Shown here one piece after another: positions 1 to 9,625 of a DNA stretch of 64,000 nt (its first letter is position 1; each line of letters begins with the position of its first letter). The notes under the pieces were generated by a model, which had not been told where the DNA came from, ran no database searches, and was given only the letters and a program-made list of their open reading frames with translations. Source of the stretch: Armatimonadota bacterium (GTDB lineage Bacteria; Armatimonadota; Fimbriimonadia; Fimbriimonadales; Fimbriimonadaceae); assembly GCA_018268395.1 (NCBI GenBank), contig JAFDWQ010000003.1, positions 469,238 through 533,237 on the forward strand. The letters run 5' to 3'. The position numbers and the translations under genes were made by a program.

Positions 1-25
1 CATCGTTAGAGGAAACAAGAATTCA

Positions 26-628
26 ATGCCGACCAAACGTCAGCAGATCCTCGAACTTGCCAAGCAGAGAGGCGCCATTCGGCCACGCGACCTCCGACAG
101 ATCGGTGTGAGTCCAAGCTACCTCGGCCACCTCATGTCCAGAGGTGAGCTCATCAGATCGAGCAGGGGCCTCTACACACTGGCGACATTCGAACTCACCC
201 AAGATCACACTCTCGTCGAAGCCGTCCGGACTCAGCCCAAGGGCGTCGTCTGTCTACTTTCGGCCCTCGCTTTCCATCACGTCGGCACACAGCTGCCACA
301 TCAGGTTTGGCTAGCCGTCCCCTTTGGATCGTGGATCGCCAAGCCGAGCGGAATTCCTATCAGAACCGTCGTCATGCGCCACGACGGCTACTTTCCAGGA
401 ATCGAGAGACACCAAATCGAAGGGGTCGAGGTGCCAGTCTATTCGGTCGCAAAGACCATTGCAGACTGTTTCAAGTTCAGGCAAACAATTGGAATTGGTG
501 TGGCCATCGAAGCCCTCCGCGAAGCCCTGCGCGATCGCCGTTGTACTCGGGACGAACTGCACAGGCACGCCAAGGCACTCCGGGTGGAACGCGTCATGCG
601 TCCATATCTTGAGGCACTTTCAGCATGA
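26..628 (+). CDS. AbiEi-family antitoxin of a type IV toxin-antitoxin pair
   Basis: 200 aa. The N-terminal ~50 residues form a winged-helix-like segment (RPRDLRQIGVSPSYLGHLMSR) followed by RSSRGLYTLA, the usual start of AbiEi antitoxins. The middle carries the family's CLLSALAFHH block and the C-terminal part the VYSVAKTIADCFKFR block. In this family the N-terminal domain represses the operon and the C-terminal domain counteracts the toxin kinase/nucleotidyltransferase. The ATG is preceded by a purine-rich AGAGGA. The stop overlaps the toxin start by 4 bases (ATGA), so the two are translationally coupled. Assignment rests on motif recognition and on the neighbouring toxin. Confidence 0.85.
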   Translation: MPTKRQQILELAKQRGAIRPRDLRQIGVSPSYLGHLMSRGELIRSSRGLYTLATFELTQDHTLVEAVRTQPKGVVCLLSALAFHHVGTQLPHQVWLAVPFGSWIAKPSGIPIRTVVMRHDGYFPGIERHQIEGVEVPVYSVAKTIADCFKFRQTIGIGVAIEALREALRDRRCTRDELHRHAKALRVERVMRPYLEALSA

Positions 629-1497
629 GCAAGCCCGTCACCAACGTCGGAGAGTCCCTTCGTGCACGCCTGTTGAACACAGCGCGTGCACGCAATGAGA
701 CATTCGATCTGGTCTTAACCAGGTTCGCCCTGGAACGATTCCTCTATCGCCTCTCCAACTCTGAGCACAGGTCAAGTTTGATCCTGAAGGGCGCCATGCT
801 CTTTGAGCTCTGGAGTGGCACCCCGCACCGTGCCACCAGAGACCTCGACCTTTTGGCGAAAAGTATCGACAGCGATCAGATAGCGCGGATCCTTCGAGAG
901 ATCTGCCCGCCCGAAGTCGATCCCCCTGACGGCCTGCACTTTGATCTAGCCAATCTTAAAATCGCCGAGATAAGGGAGGCGGACCGGTACGGAGGCATCC
1001 GGGCTAAATTTGTGGCACGACTGACCACTGCGATCATTCCCATTCAAATTGACTTCGGCATTGGTGACATCGTGACCCCGGAACCTGAGGAAACCGACTA
1101 TCCAACCTTGCTCGACATGCCTGCACCTCGGCTCCTCGCATATCCTCGCGCCACTGTCATCGCCGAGAAGCTTGAAGCCGTAGTCGATCTTGGGTTCGCC
1201 AATAGCCGATTGAAGGATTTTTTCGACCTTTGGTTCTTTGCGACGACTTTTAACGATGATCTGGAGAGCTTAGCGATTGCCGTCCGTCGCACCTTCGAAC
1301 GCCGTGGCCAAACGGTGCCAGACTCGGTGCCCAACGGACTCAGCGACGAGTTCGCTGAGTATGCAGGAAAGCACCAGCAATGGGCAGCTTTTGTGGGCGG
1401 TTTAGGCACGGAAGCCCCGAGTCTGGCTGACGTGATCGCAGAAATTCGACCGTGGGCATCGAAAATCTTCGCACTTGCACGAAACACTTCAGCATAA
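625..1497 (+). CDS. AbiEii/AbiGii-family nucleotidyltransferase toxin
   Basis: 290 aa, starting inside the antitoxin stop codon. Residues ~50-75 read LILKGAMLFELW...RATRDLDLL. This is the AbiEii version of the nucleotidyltransferase signature: a Gly-containing loop, then an Arg-Thr/Ala-x-D-x-D metal-binding strand. The later block ATVIAEKLEAVVDLG...NSRLKDFFDLW is typical of the family (K, E and KDFFDLW). Family members inactivate translation by modifying tRNA or cause reversible growth arrest after phage infection; the substrate here is unknown. Length is normal and the reading frame is intact. Confidence 0.87.
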   Translation: MSKPVTNVGESLRARLLNTARARNETFDLVLTRFALERFLYRLSNSEHRSSLILKGAMLFELWSGTPHRATRDLDLLAKSIDSDQIARILREICPPEVDPPDGLHFDLANLKIAEIREADRYGGIRAKFVARLTTAIIPIQIDFGIGDIVTPEPEETDYPTLLDMPAPRLLAYPRATVIAEKLEAVVDLGFANSRLKDFFDLWFFATTFNDDLESLAIAVRRTFERRGQTVPDSVPNGLSDEFAEYAGKHQQWAAFVGGLGTEAPSLADVIAEIRPWASKIFALARNTSA

Positions 1498-2235
1498 GCC
1501 AGTCTGAGTAACCATGTCAAAACAATCCGAACCGACTGGCAAATTCCTGCAGTTAACACATCAATATTCGGTCTACAGAAAGCTGAGTAGTCTAAAATAA
1601 GTGGGTAGCACTGCCCCGACTCCTCCCTGCTCCGCAACCGAGGCCCGCGTCAAGCAGAGGCGCCAAATTCAATTATGCCCGCAAAGCGGCCACGTATAGT
1701 AACTTGTGACCGCCATCCAAGCCCTGGTCTCGAAAGGAGCAAATGACTGGGGCTCTTCTCGCATTGTGACCGGAAGGGGTGGCCGGCGAACATGTCCCGG
1801 TCTGACCCGATGAAACGGTAAGTTCCCATGATAGAGAGATTGGTGTTCGTACCCTTTGTGACCAAGGAGTGGACGGCCACCTCCCGGACAATCGGCACAC
1901 GCCTTGCGGACGCCTGGCAGGATGTTCTCCGTCGCATGAACCATCGCCTCCGAACAACTGCCCCACTTCACTCTGACGGCTGCAAGCCGACGCCAATAAT
2001 CCGGTGCCCTCCATCATCTCCTCGGTCACCCGAGCTGCTATCAGGCCCAGAACGACCTCGCATGCTGCGCCACATGTTGTGCGGCCGCCGAACTCACGGC
2101 GTGGACAGCGGAATTGACGAGAATGAGGCCGTTCTGGCTCAAATCCGCCTGATCGGGCTTGCCCCATACGCCAACGACGAGTGCGGAGAACTCACTGCCT
2201 AGTTCCCGTACTCAAGGCTTACCGGCACCATAACT
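1498..2235. other. 738-bp gap without a convincing gene; holds a diverged copy of repeat family A
   Basis: Short ORFs occur on both strands but none has a recognisable domain, ribosome-binding site or codon bias. Positions ~1892-1990 resemble the dispersed repeat copies near 27.6 kb and 30.9 kb (shared GACGCCTGGCAGGATG, then GCATGAACCATCGCC... ACTGCCCCACTTC). Confidence 0.6.
1892..1990. repeat. Dispersed intergenic repeat family A, diverged copy 3
   Basis: GACGCCTGGCAGGATG, CATCGCC and ACTGCCCC-CTTC line up with the copies at 27.6 and 30.9 kb, but the middle is diverged and the 3' part is missing. Confidence 0.5.
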
Positions 2236-3540
2236 TCAATCTTGCTTGCGCTCCGCATCAAACTCATCCATGCGCTGCAAGGCCCTTTTCAGCACCCTGC
2301 GCGTTTTTCCGCTGACCACTGCAAGCCTCACGACCTCTTTCCACACGGCTTGCGTTGACACTCCTCTCATCCTCTGGTGAGACGCTGTGAGGCAAAGGCA
2401 TACCAATCGAATTGCGAACTGCATGCCAGGCATGAGGTCTGCACCAAACTGCCCCTCGTGTACGTAAGTGTTCCTAATCGTAGCTAGTGCCTCGAACCTG
2501 GCCCGCACCACGTTGCTGTTCCCGAAGATGGCCGAGCACCGCTCAACGACCTCACTTGTCTTGTGCGTTCCTACCACAAGTTCAAGCGAACGCCAGAGGG
2601 ACGCCATTGCCGTTGACGGCAGAGCCTGATCGATCGCTTCTTGAAAAGCGTCAATTGCCTGATGCAGGGCGACCAAAGGTGACGAGCTACTGGGCGTCCT
2701 TGCGAAACTCTCAAGCATCCCAATAGCAGCGATCCACTCGCGTTCCTTGGGGTTCCCCCTGGGAGGAAGTCGGTCAGGGTGTCTGCCGTAGTCTTTGACT
2801 TCTTCGCCGTCGACCACATATCCAAAAGAGGGCATTGGGTGCGTGGCATACGGACCGCCAGCATGGCCCAAGGGCTGGCTGACACCAAGGTGGCAGTCCA
2901 GGTTTAGGCAGGCACGAAAGAGACTAAAGACATCGTACGCCTCCTCAAAGGCCGCATCGGTCGAAGGAGAGGAGATCTTGACCTTGACCGGAACGTAGTT
3001 CGAGAGGTCGGATATGACGCGCGAACGATCAGCTGAACTGTGCCAGTACTGACTTTGCGTCAGGTGAGTTTCCAGTTCGGAAAACTCACCCGGCGCACCT
3101 AGCTTGAGTGAACGGCCAAGCAGCTTTAGAGCCCTCAATCCGTTCGGCAAACTCGGCAGGTCTGCAGCGAAAACAACTTTCATGGGTCTTGATGCCGCTC
3201 GCCGCTCTTTGGCCAGCTTCTGCAATGAGGCGATGAAAGTCGAGATGCCGTTGTCCCGGTTTTGCTTCGCCAACATGGCAGCCGTTACGACCAGGTTGCC
3301 TTTATCGTGGACCCTTTCATGACCCCAACTCACCACGCCGCACAGCCAGAACTGAACCTCCCAGTACATGCCAAAGTTGAGGATCCGAAGGGGCCCGACT
3401 TCTGGAAGCTCTGTTGCGACGCCGCGCTTCCTGCGATTTTCCTTAGGCTGCTTTTCAGGCTCGGTAACGACGATCCCTTGCAGCTCTTCAACTAGCTGCC
3501 ATGCAAACTTCCGGCGGCCCTCAGGAATATTGATCGGCAC
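2236..3540 (-). CDS. Hypothetical protein with a C-terminal HEPN-like (Apea-type) motif
   Basis: 434 aa, no signal peptide or membrane segment. The N-terminal half is not recognised. Residues ~290-400 look helical (QAIDAFQEAIDQAL, SLWRSLELVVG) and contain ATIRNTYVHEG at ~353-363. This gives R356-N-T-Y-V-H361, the R(x4)H signature of HEPN ribonucleases, in the sequence style of Apea-like HEPN proteins. It stands alone on the minus strand, facing the AbiE operon. HEPN proteins in such settings are usually RNases of defence or toxin systems; that role here is inference. Confidence 0.6.
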   Translation of the reverse strand: MPINIPEGRRKFAWQLVEELQGIVVTEPEKQPKENRRKRGVATELPEVGPLRILNFGMYWEVQFWLCGVVSWGHERVHDKGNLVVTAAMLAKQNRDNGISTFIASLQKLAKERRAASRPMKVVFAADLPSLPNGLRALKLLGRSLKLGAPGEFSELETHLTQSQYWHSSADRSRVISDLSNYVPVKVKISSPSTDAAFEEAYDVFSLFRACLNLDCHLGVSQPLGHAGGPYATHPMPSFGYVVDGEEVKDYGRHPDRLPPRGNPKEREWIAAIGMLESFARTPSSSSPLVALHQAIDAFQEAIDQALPSTAMASLWRSLELVVGTHKTSEVVERCSAIFGNSNVVRARFEALATIRNTYVHEGQFGADLMPGMQFAIRLVCLCLTASHQRMRGVSTQAVWKEVVRLAVVSGKTRRVLKRALQRMDEFDAERKQD

Positions 3541-3912
3541 GCTCTCATTTTGTCAGGGTCTAGCACTGCTCCCATCAAGTGTCGCTTCGTGCTCGGTGGG
3601 ACTTATTGAAGGGGTCAGAATTCGTTTCCCTGAAGCCGCCTCAATTGTGGCTACAGTTCCGCCCGGCTGACGGGGCATTGCTCAAGTCAAGGGCACCCTC
3701 GCATGCGGAGCCGCTTCTACCGAAAAGGGCCCGCCCTTGACTTCCGAACGGAACTTCGCAATCGGACTCTTCCAGGCTTTAGGAAAAGAAACTGTGCTCA
3801 TTCGATCTGGTTACAGGTATCTCTGCCGGGCCGCCCCACTGACGACAAGGACTTGATCATTTCCACAAACAACCTTAGGTTGTAGCTCCAGATTCTCAGA
3901 ACGGAGGTAGAG
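3541..3912. promoter_or_regulatory. 372-bp divergent intergenic region between the HEPN-like gene and ardC
   Basis: No gene is visible. It must hold both divergent promoters. The only clear site is the ACGGAGG ribosome-binding sequence at 3900-3906, just upstream of the ATG at 3913. Confidence 0.45.
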
Positions 3913-4800
3913 ATGGCACAGGCACCGGTCTCGCGGCGCAGCGTTTACGAACGCGTGACGAACCAGATCATCGAGAGCATCGAATCGGGGGCGGCAACCT
4001 ATGAGATGCCATGGCACGCAAGCGGAGCCGACGTATCGATCCCCAGAAATGCTGCGACCGGCAATCGCTATCGCGGCGTCAACGTCCTCGCCCTTTGGAT
4101 GGCCGCTCATGCATCCTGCTATCCTGAGAACATCTGGGCGACCCTAGCTCAGTGGAACAGCCTTGGTCACTCTGTCAAACGCGGCGAGAAGGCGACCGTT
4201 GCCGTATTCTGGAAACCAGCTGAGGCCGCGCCTGATGACCGGACAGAGACTCAGGATGAAGTCGAGGGCTCGCCGCGACAACAATGGATCGCCCGCGCAT
4301 TCTCTGTATTCAACGCAGCTCAAACGTCGGATTACCAGCTGCCTCAAACTGAAGTCCTGGAACCCCGCAGGCGAATTGTGCGTGCGGAAGTCTTCTTTGG
4401 AGCTTTGAACGCAGATATCAGGCACGGAGGATCGAAGGCTTACTACAAGCCATTGACCGACCACGTTCAGATGCCGCCTTTTGAGGCCTTTTTCGACGAA
4501 ATTGCCTACTACTCAACGCTTTCCCACGAGGTCACCCACTGGACGGCGCACCCATCGCGTCTCAACCGCGATCTCTCAGGACGTTTTGGAACCGATTCCT
4601 ATGCTGCCGAAGAGCTCGTAGCAGAGCTTGGGTCAGCTTTCATCTGCGCAGATCTCGCCATTGAACTTGAGCCACGCCTCGACCATGCTGGCTACATCCA
4701 ATCATGGTTGAAGCTCTTGTCGTCAGACAGCAGGGCCATCTTCACTGCTGCACAGCAAGCTCAGAGAGCTGCCGACTTCCTTCATCACCTTCAGCCATGA
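3913..4800 (+). CDS. ardC: ArdC-like antirestriction / zincin metallopeptidase protein
   Basis: 295 aa. The N-terminal ~130 residues match the ArdC single-stranded-DNA-binding domain: VYERVTNQIIESIESGAATYEMPW, NRYRGVNVLALW, then TLAQWNSLGHSVKRGEKA. The C-terminal half is a zincin-like peptidase with HEVTH at 205-209 and a downstream EELVAE at 233-238 supplying the third ligand. ArdC proteins are carried by conjugative plasmids and protect incoming DNA against restriction. This agrees with the TraG, TraD and relaxase genes 3-6 kb downstream. A strong ribosome-binding site (GGAGG) precedes the ATG. Confidence 0.88.
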   Translation: MAQAPVSRRSVYERVTNQIIESIESGAATYEMPWHASGADVSIPRNAATGNRYRGVNVLALWMAAHASCYPENIWATLAQWNSLGHSVKRGEKATVAVFWKPAEAAPDDRTETQDEVEGSPRQQWIARAFSVFNAAQTSDYQLPQTEVLEPRRRIVRAEVFFGALNADIRHGGSKAYYKPLTDHVQMPPFEAFFDEIAYYSTLSHEVTHWTAHPSRLNRDLSGRFGTDSYAAEELVAELGSAFICADLAIELEPRLDHAGYIQSWLKLLSSDSRAIFTAAQQAQRAADFLHHLQP

Positions 4801-5006
4801 TCGGACTGACACAGGGTGTATGGATAGCACCGCGCGGCACTAGCCGATTGCAGCGGCGGTCGTAAGGACATCCCGTTTCGCACATGCACGCAAGCCTCCA
4901 CAGCTGATCCTCCAGGGCTTCGCCAATCTGGGGCCTGCAGCATCAAACAGCGAACAAAAAGCACTTTGCATTGTGGCGGTGACTCTACACCATTCAATAC
5001 CCATAC

Positions 5007-6173
5007 TTGAATTTCACTCATATCTCCGGATACCATCAAGCGCCGCAGGTGATAACTGACCCACACTCCGAGCTATGGTGGCTGACCGATGCACACATTC
5101 CCAGCGCGTCATTCAAATTGAGGCGCAAACGATGGCACGACAAGTGCATGGACGCCCACGGGCAAACAGCGCACGAGTGCGGACATGGCATATGGCAGAA
5201 CCAGCTTTATGCTAATCGCGATCAAGATAGTTTCCCCGGGGCATGTCAGTGGTGGAGCCGTTACCTTAATGTCGGCTATTGCCTTGCATCTCAGCTCATA
5301 GCGCGTGCAAACCTTGTGGAAGCCGAACGAGTTGCTGGAACGGTCTGCCGCTTCTGCGATCAACTCCTGCCGGCACAAAATGACGAGTGCACTCGCAAGA
5401 TCATTTTCGGACGGTTCAAGGCTCGTCGCTACGAATGTGGCGCCAGGAGGCGCGGGATGGTCAGCCATTACATCGAGGACACAGATCGTGATCGTCAGTT
5501 GAGCGAATTGTTTCCCGGGATCATAGCTGAACTACTTCAGGCGAAATTTGAAAATCTGGTGTTCGATGAATTGGAGGCTCCAAACTCGCAAACGGGACTT
5601 CCCGAGCCGCTTGCAATGCACGACGATTATACGGAGTGTCACTTGGAGGTAATGTCGGATTGTGTGCGGCTCTACTGGTGGATATCCATTGTTTACAGAT
5701 TCCAGACACCAGATTGGATGAAGGCTATAGAAATCTCAACCACCGAGTCGACCAGCACAGGCTTTGAGTTTTGTGCCCAACAGTGCCGCGACTTCATCGA
5801 ACTATACCGTATGCACTCTTTTCGATCCGACGGTAGCCCGAAACTAAGGTTCCGCCCTGGCCTGTTCGACAGCTATGTTAGAGCCAGATCGCTCTTGGAG
5901 GCAAAGGAAAGATCCTCATTGATAGAATTGACCGCAAAACTCGCCAATTATGCAAGAGACAATGCCCAGGCGATAAACGCAACTACAATGGCCTCACTGG
6001 TCGAAACAGCCATGGGACTAGCCTACCTCATCGAAGACGGTGAGTGCATGATGCCAAGCGAATTTGAAAGGGAAGCCACCATGCGTGATCTCTCGAGTAA
6101 CTCATTTTGGAACGCATATGATCACCTAGATCACGTGGGTCGGCGCCTCTTTGGCTTTGATGAATTGAGATAG
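5007..6173 (+). CDS. Hypothetical protein
   Basis: 388 aa from a TTG start; an ATG at 5148 (residue 48) is an equally possible start and neither has a clear ribosome-binding site. No domain is recognised. The protein is rich in Cys and Trp early (CRFCDQLL ~112-118) and helical in the C-terminal third (ELTAKLANYARDNAQAINATTMASLVETAMG). Intact over more than 1 kb and clearly coding; function unknown. Confidence 0.6.
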   Translation: MNFTHISGYHQAPQVITDPHSELWWLTDAHIPSASFKLRRKRWHDKCMDAHGQTAHECGHGIWQNQLYANRDQDSFPGACQWWSRYLNVGYCLASQLIARANLVEAERVAGTVCRFCDQLLPAQNDECTRKIIFGRFKARRYECGARRRGMVSHYIEDTDRDRQLSELFPGIIAELLQAKFENLVFDELEAPNSQTGLPEPLAMHDDYTECHLEVMSDCVRLYWWISIVYRFQTPDWMKAIEISTTESTSTGFEFCAQQCRDFIELYRMHSFRSDGSPKLRFRPGLFDSYVRARSLLEAKERSSLIELTAKLANYARDNAQAINATTMASLVETAMGLAYLIEDGECMMPSEFEREATMRDLSSNSFWNAYDHLDHVGRRLFGFDELR

Positions 6174-6178
6174 TGCAG

Positions 6179-6538
6179 CTATTGGTTTGGCTGTTCTCGT
6201 GCGATTTTCGCCTTTAGCCAAGGAATACTGGCAGAATAGTCTCGCCCAGTCACAGAACCAATAATCATTAGGATGTCAGGGTCGTCTAGAGATACATTCA
6301 TCTTACTTGATAACCGACGTACAGCGGCGAAGTCTTGTTCTGAGAGTCGGATTGTAAATATTGCGTATTCACATCGATCTGCATCTTCGTAAACTGGCTC
6401 GTTGCAGTCATGCATCAACCCATGAAACCTGGTATTGCGAACAATTGATCTTACGAGATTCAAACTGTCCTCCCCAGTTGCTTGATCAGTGTCTTCTTTC
6501 TTGTGTTTCAAGTTAGCACCATGAAAATGATTCCGCAA
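6179..6538 (-). CDS. Small hypothetical protein
   Basis: 119 aa, convergent with and only 5 bp from the preceding gene. Nothing is recognised. The middle (EYAIFTIRLSEQDFAAVRRLSSKMNVSLDDPDILMIIG) has an alternating strand-helix pattern. AT content is higher than in the flanking genes. It could be a real accessory gene or a remnant. Confidence 0.4.
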   Translation of the reverse strand: MRNHFHGANLKHKKEDTDQATGEDSLNLVRSIVRNTRFHGLMHDCNEPVYEDADRCEYAIFTIRLSEQDFAAVRRLSSKMNVSLDDPDILMIIGSVTGRDYSASIPWLKAKIAREQPNQ

Positions 6539-7037
6539 GCTTCTCAGTGTTAACCCAGCTAAAGTGCGATATGGTATGGAATGATACGCCGAAAGAGGTT
6601 GACAGGATTACTGTTTCAGCGACGCGGAAGCCAGAGTTGTGGTCGTCTTGTGTAGGCACTTGCAGATAAGGTTACCATCGAATCAGTGCTCTGCTGGGCC
6701 AGGTTGTCCTGATTATCCCGCACGTTCCTTCCGCTTAGAAGAGGATCTAGCGTACAGTACATCCGCTGCGCTCAATTTTCTGCGAATCGGAAGCGTCAGT
6801 TCACCTCACGCCTTTATTGGCCAGGGGAATCCCGCCAATTTGACGACCTGTGCCAGACGCGGCTGCTCTCGCAAGGGTACAGCCCCTAGCCCTGCCGCCA
6901 TCTTCCCCCAGTTTCAGTGCCCTGCCAACCTGGGGACACCCCTATGGCTTCGCGCCCTTGCACTCACAGCCCTTTGCGCCTGGCCCTCTACGGTCATCGG
7001 CGGGAATTCACTGGCCGACCAACTAAGGAGCAGTACC
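6539..7037. other. 499-bp gap, no gene seen
   Basis: An open frame runs through it into the next gene, but its translation before 7038 lacks any ribosome-binding site or recognisable sequence. The real gene begins at 7038 behind a good AAGGAG. Confidence 0.5.
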
Positions 7038-7250
7038 ATGAAGAAGCACCTCACCGCGTACGCCGTGCGTCAATCAGAGAACGGAAAATCCTACTGGACC
7101 CGCATCGGTCCAGCCTTCGCGATCAAGGGAAATGGAGCAGCCGTGATCCTCGACGCACTACCAGCGCCTGCCGACGGCAAGTACAAGATCGTGCTCTTTC
7201 CTCCGAAGGAAAAACCGGACGCGACCAGCACTGTCGTTTCCTTCGAATAG
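7038..7250 (+). CDS. Small conserved hypothetical protein of mobile-element type
   Basis: 70 aa. The start is fixed by AAGGAG at 7025-7030, 7 bases before the ATG. The sequence KKHLTAYAVRQ...GKSYWTRIGPAF...LDALPAPADGKYKIVLF resembles the short WTRIGxAF...LxALPxxGxIVL proteins often seen beside conjugation genes of proteobacterial plasmids. No function is known. It lies between ardC and the transfer genes, in keeping with a mobile-element origin. Confidence 0.65.
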   Translation: MKKHLTAYAVRQSENGKSYWTRIGPAFAIKGNGAAVILDALPAPADGKYKIVLFPPKEKPDATSTVVSFE

Positions 7251-7344
7251 CAGTCAATCGACCCGTGGCAGGATGCTACGGGTCGCTTTTCTTCTGGTAA
7301 ATGACGAAGGGACGCTAAGACCATGCTGCGTATAAACTCATCAA

Positions 7345-7923
7345 GTGACCGACAGAGAGATGAACTGGCGCCGGGCCATGAACCAGTCACTCGGATTCAT
7401 CAAGAGCCGTTTCACGCCAAGTGACTATCCGGATCGCGCTGTCGCTCAACGTGACTTTACGTTGGAGCTCGGTCAAGAGCACATCGAAGCCATGGAACGT
7501 CTCGACGACTTGGACGCCGAGCGGCGTTCAACCTTCACCGAGCAATGGAAGGCAAGCGAACGATCACGCATTCAAAGAGATGCCAACGCCGCCGTCTCGC
7601 GCGAACTCTATCCCGCGCGTCAAGTCGAGGTTCACGAACCTTATCTGAAGGAACTGCGCGAACTCGCGGACGACACCAACCAACGCTTCCTGCTCAACCC
7701 CGACTTTCAGGCCGCGAGGATCATGATGGAGACCAAGATCTCACAGCGCAGGGAAGAGGTCGAGCGGATCTTCACGGAGACAGAGCGCGAGCTCAACGAG
7801 CGGTTTGGGATCACCGAGCACGAAACCCAACCGCGCAAATGGGAACTGGTCGACGCCTTTCTCTCAAAGATTCAAGACCAGAAGTCCCGCCAGCGCGAAG
7901 ACGGGCACGACTTTGACAGATAA
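7345..7923 (+). CDS. Hypothetical charged, helical protein
   Basis: 192 aa from GTG at 7345; an in-frame ATG at 7360 behind AGAGAG may be the true start. Highly charged and predicted helical throughout (EAMERLDDLDAERRSTFTEQW; ISQRREEVERIFTETERELNERFG), with coiled-coil character. It converges on traG, ending 4 bp away. Possibly an accessory protein of the mobilization module; no family recognised. Confidence 0.55.
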   Translation: MTDREMNWRRAMNQSLGFIKSRFTPSDYPDRAVAQRDFTLELGQEHIEAMERLDDLDAERRSTFTEQWKASERSRIQRDANAAVSRELYPARQVEVHEPYLKELRELADDTNQRFLLNPDFQAARIMMETKISQRREEVERIFTETERELNERFGITEHETQPRKWELVDAFLSKIQDQKSRQREDGHDFDR

Positions 7924-7927
7924 GAGC

Positions 7928-9619
7928 TCAGAGCACAGTCAGCAGGCTGACGTGCATCAGCGGCACGAACACCCACTCTGACCCGCATGTGACCGGATCA
8001 AAGCAAGCCTCACGGTACCCCAGCATGTCGCCTTCGACACAGATGTCTTTGTCTGGATACTTCGCTGCGATCGTCGACGCCAAGGCGTCTTGATCGAAAT
8101 TTGATTGAACCTTTTCCGCGCGCGCCGTGGCAGCAGGTCTCAGGAGCGGTTCCTCGTCCGATGGCCAAGTGCCGAGCTGTTTAGGCGAGCGCGGCGTCCC
8201 GTAGGTCGGGTTGGGCAAGAGCCGTCCTTCGAATGCCTGGTGCGACCTAACGTCCAGTTTCGAGATCCAGGCGGGGCGATAGCCCCTGACAAAGGCGATC
8301 AAGTCGTTTTGCGGTAGAGTGCGCACCTCGTCGGGTTTCAGCAGGTCACGCTGGACGAAGGACAACATCCCTGCTGTAGGCAGCATCGCGCCGTGCTGGC
8401 CGATGAACTTGCTCACATACTCGGCGGTGTGCTGATCGTTCACGTTGAAGAACACATGAGCGCCGGCACCGGCGAAGATGCCGTGATAGCCTGGATCCGG
8501 CCAAAGCTTCTGCATCTGGCTCAAATACTGAAAGATCAGTGCGAACCTTCCGCCGGTACCCTCTATAAAAGCCATCGATTGCTCGACGACCGCGAGGCGA
8601 CCGACCGCAGCAGCATACTCATCGAGCATGAAGAGCACGGGCGGCACGTTTTCCACGAACGGTGCTCGGAGCGTCGCCACGATACAACAGCTTAGTACCA
8701 GCCGTATCCAGGGAGAATAGAGCTCCAACTTCTCGAACGGGCAAACGATGAAGACCGTTGTGCTACCCTGCTTCAGATCGTAAGGGTGAAAGTCTGAAGT
8801 GCGTAAGTGGTCGTGCCATACCGGGCTGTTGAGCCAGGCCAAGGAACGAAGCGCCAAGGAGAGAAAAGAGGCCCTTTCTTTCAGGTTGACCTTGTCCCAC
8901 CAGGTTCCCGTCTTCGAAATGACATCGCGCAATACAGGGTCAGGATGCTCGTTGAGAGTCAGGGCCGAAAAGATCTCGTCCAGCGATCCTTCAAGCCCAC
9001 CGCCGATCCGGGCCAACATGATCAGGTTCCGGTCCTTGCGCGGGACGAAGAAGAGCAGGTAGGTCAGCAGTCCACAAAGGATCGCTCGGGCACCGTCGCG
9101 CCAATGCTGCTCCTTCTCCCCTTCCTTCGGTACCAACAGCGCGTCCGCGACCATGCCCACATCGTCCAACACTTCAGCGTAATTGGCATTGTCGAAGACC
9201 GACAGAGGGTTGAAGCTGTGGATCGGGACCGGATCGTCCATACCGTAGCTCTGCAGCTTCTGCGTCGGGTCCAGAACGACGACGTTCTGATTCATTGCGC
9301 CGGATCGGTGGCGGTGCGCCACCGCGGCGTTCTCCCCTTTCGGATCCGTGACCACCATGCTGCCCTGATAGCCTGCGAGATTGGCCTGAACGAATCCAAC
9401 CCCCTTGCCCGTACGCGGAGGGGCAAGCACAATCACATGCCCTTGCCGGTTCAGGCAACAGAGCCAGCCGTCTTGGTTTTGGCCCAAGATGATGCTCCCG
9501 GGACGATAATCGTAGAGATGTAGTTCCTCGGCCTCCTCCGCCGTCATCCAGCGCGCGGAGCCGTGCGCATGCGCATTGAGCTCTCCGCCGCCACCCGTCA
9601 ATCCCGGAAAATGTGCCAT
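7928..9619 (-). CDS. traG: TraG/VirD4-family coupling ATPase lacking the N-terminal membrane anchor
   Basis: 563 aa. Residues 20-27 (GSARWMTA) match the point in TraG proteins just after the transmembrane domain, so the usual two N-terminal helices are absent. Walker A is APPRTGKG (66-73) and Walker B is VLFMLDEY (328-335). Between and after them are the family blocks VVTDPKGE (89-96), FNPLSVFD, a QYLSQMQKLW sensor region and the C-terminal TLPQNDLIAFVRGY. Coupling proteins hand the relaxase-DNA complex to a type IV secretion channel; no channel genes are in the window. It is followed upstream by traD (6-bp gap) and faces away from oriT, as in Ti-type transfer regions. Confidence 0.9.
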   Translation of the reverse strand: MAHFPGLTGGGGELNAHAHGSARWMTAEEAEELHLYDYRPGSIILGQNQDGWLCCLNRQGHVIVLAPPRTGKGVGFVQANLAGYQGSMVVTDPKGENAAVAHRHRSGAMNQNVVVLDPTQKLQSYGMDDPVPIHSFNPLSVFDNANYAEVLDDVGMVADALLVPKEGEKEQHWRDGARAILCGLLTYLLFFVPRKDRNLIMLARIGGGLEGSLDEIFSALTLNEHPDPVLRDVISKTGTWWDKVNLKERASFLSLALRSLAWLNSPVWHDHLRTSDFHPYDLKQGSTTVFIVCPFEKLELYSPWIRLVLSCCIVATLRAPFVENVPPVLFMLDEYAAAVGRLAVVEQSMAFIEGTGGRFALIFQYLSQMQKLWPDPGYHGIFAGAGAHVFFNVNDQHTAEYVSKFIGQHGAMLPTAGMLSFVQRDLLKPDEVRTLPQNDLIAFVRGYRPAWISKLDVRSHQAFEGRLLPNPTYGTPRSPKQLGTWPSDEEPLLRPAATARAEKVQSNFDQDALASTIAAKYPDKDICVEGDMLGYREACFDPVTCGSEWVFVPLMHVSLLTVL

Positions 9620-9625
9620 GGCTTC

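Noticed and set aside
1828-2202. 124-codon plus-strand frame between AbiE and the HEPN-like gene
   Set aside because: Part of it is a repeat family A copy and it lacks any domain or ribosome-binding site.
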